From Pseudoalteromonas rubra (lineage in GTDB: Bacteria; Pseudomonadota; Gammaproteobacteria; Enterobacterales; Alteromonadaceae): DNA of 64,000 nt. Made by a program: the position numbers and the translations under genes. Location of the stretch: NCBI RefSeq assembly GCF_005886805.2, contig NZ_CP045430.1, positions 558,001-622,000 on the forward strand, read 5' to 3'. The notes beneath the pieces are model-generated. The model was not told the DNA's origin, searched no databases, and saw only the letters and a list, made by a program, of their open reading frames with translations. How positions within the stretch are numbered: the stretch's first letter is position 1; each line of letters begins with the position of its first letter. This document shows, piece by piece, positions 63,387 through 64,000 of the stretch.

Positions 63387-64000
63387 CTATTTCAAAGCCG
63401 AATTTAGCCTGTATTCGAGTAAATCACCTACATTACTGGTAAGTGCCTGATTATAACTTTCCATAAACGCACCATTATTAGAGTCAATATCAACCGCCCC
63501 AATTACCCCCCAAAACATTTCAGCATAGCTTTGAACGGCCCCCCTGAAGTTCCCTTTTGCCAGGTCTAACCCTCCCTCATAGTAGCTTAACGTAATTTCA
63601 CCTGTTGATAACGCAAGGTTATTTAGCCCCCCAGAGCTTATACTCTGAGAAACCTTTTGGAGCCTGTAGTTAACTGTAGCTCTATCTAGCTTCATAATAG
63701 AATCTAGTTCTTTACCAGAAAAATCCCTTTCCGCTAACATCTCTTCCAACGTAGCGAGCCTCATACGAGCTTCATCGCGAGTTGAACCTTTCTTATTGAG
63801 CTCTTTTGCATTGCTTACTTCATCTTGCATAGCTGTGAGTGCCTGGTCGTCTTTCTCCGCAAACTTCCCACCATTTTCAGCATTAAACCACCACTGCATT
63901 GCTGAGGTCACCGCACCATTTGCAAACTTCCCGCCGGTCACTTCAGACACAGTTCCTCCAACAAGGCCTGCAATTACGGTTCTGCGCACGGCATCAGCTG
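63387..64000 (-). CDS. C-terminal part of a polymorphic toxin of the Rhs type (runs off the right edge)
   Basis: The frame is open from the right edge (reading ADAVRRTVIAG) to the stop at 63387, 204 codons. AGLVGGTVSEVTGGKFANGAV followed by a short segment to WWFN is the typical end of the conserved Rhs/YD-repeat or similar toxin shell, after which the variable toxin domain starts. That domain (about 165 residues) is helical and acidic, with KDDQALTAMQDEVSNAKEL and MFWGVIGAVDIDSNNGAF; I do not recognise it. It is the part that changes between strains. The repeats themselves, the start and the delivery signal lie outside the window. Confidence 0.75.
   Translation of the reverse strand, partial: ADAVRRTVIAGLVGGTVSEVTGGKFANGAVTSAMQWWFNAENGGKFAEKDDQALTAMQDEVSNAKELNKKGSTRDEARMRLATLEEMLAERDFSGKELDSIMKLDRATVNYRLQKVSQSISSGGLNNLALSTGEITLSYYEGGLDLAKGNFRGAVQSYAEMFWGVIGAVDIDSNNGAFMESYNQALTSNVGDLLEYRLNSALK

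Noticed and set aside
1..64000. CRISPR array, prophage, tRNA or rRNA
   Set aside because: No regularly spaced direct repeats, no phage structural or integrase genes, and no tRNA- or rRNA-like sequence were seen in any gap.

Overview
The window looks like chromosomal DNA of a marine gammaproteobacterium of the Alteromonadales, most probably a Pseudoalteromonas. This is inferred from the gene families (a LodA/GoxA-type quinone oxidase, family I lipase with its foldase, many secreted S1/S9/M23 peptidases, YddG, CreA, a YqiJ/YqiK flotillin cluster) and from a short repeat of a type I associate with that genus; no rRNA or tRNA gene is present to confirm it. Coding density is high, with no phage and no complete insertion sequence. 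LAYOUT. 1-3.8 kb: a lipase-like exported hydrolase with a partial downstream partner, a GGDEF diguanylate cyclase and a LysE-type exporter. 3.8-15 kb: an HTH regulator divergent from a three-gene operon (small exported protein, DUF2145, YiaAB), facing a minus-strand operon of YqiJ, the YqiK flotillin and a 1927-residue AAA ATPase; together they look like one membrane-associated system. 15.4-21.5 kb: DUF4153 membrane protein, GNAT acetyltransferase, lipoprotein, DUF3857/transglutaminase protein and CreA. 21.6-24.2 kb: an endonuclease/exonuclease/phosphatase gene broken by an in-frame amber codon, a 164-bp MITE-like element, and a secreted beta-helix protein whose start codon overlaps an ORF inside that element. 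24.3-27.4 kb: a BlaI repressor, an M56 metallopeptidase fused to an M23 domain, and a MepM-like M23 peptidase, with two dyad operators upstream. 27.6-43.7 kb: Na/Pi cotransporter, an exported prephenate-dehydratase-like/chorismate-mutase fusion, a multidomain trypsin-like protease, two S9 peptidases, PhzF, YddG, a truncated YidD, an NTF2-like protein and a KatG carrying a lipoprotein signal. 43.8-49.7 kb: a degenerate EF-Tu paralogue, a chemoreceptor, a DCC thiol protein and the lipase/foldase pair. 49.7-54.7 kb: ferritin-like protein, LodA-like CTQ oxidase and LodB-like flavoprotein in one operon. 54.8-60.9 kb: a small acidic protein, a repeat/PI-PLC-X protein, a HEAT-type exported protein with an unknown exported partner, and a YdcF-family protein. 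61.4-64 kb: an AT-rich tail of a probable Rhs-type polymorphic toxin locus: the C-terminal part of the toxin running off the window, followed by small genes that may be immunity genes and two copies of a hairpin-containing 3' repeat. HOW THEY FIT. Much of the content concerns the cell envelope and extracellular space: secreted hydrolases, peptidoglycan peptidases with their own repressor/sensor, periplasmic aromatic metabolism (chorismate to phenylpyruvate), hydrogen peroxide production (LodA type) and peroxide removal (KatG lipoprotein), and contact-dependent competition at the right edge. The best candidates for undescribed biology are the ferritin/LodA/LodB operon, the EF-Tu paralogue lacking the catalytic His, the exported PDT-AroQ fusion, the M56-M23 fusion under BlaI, and the toxin-tail cassette array.
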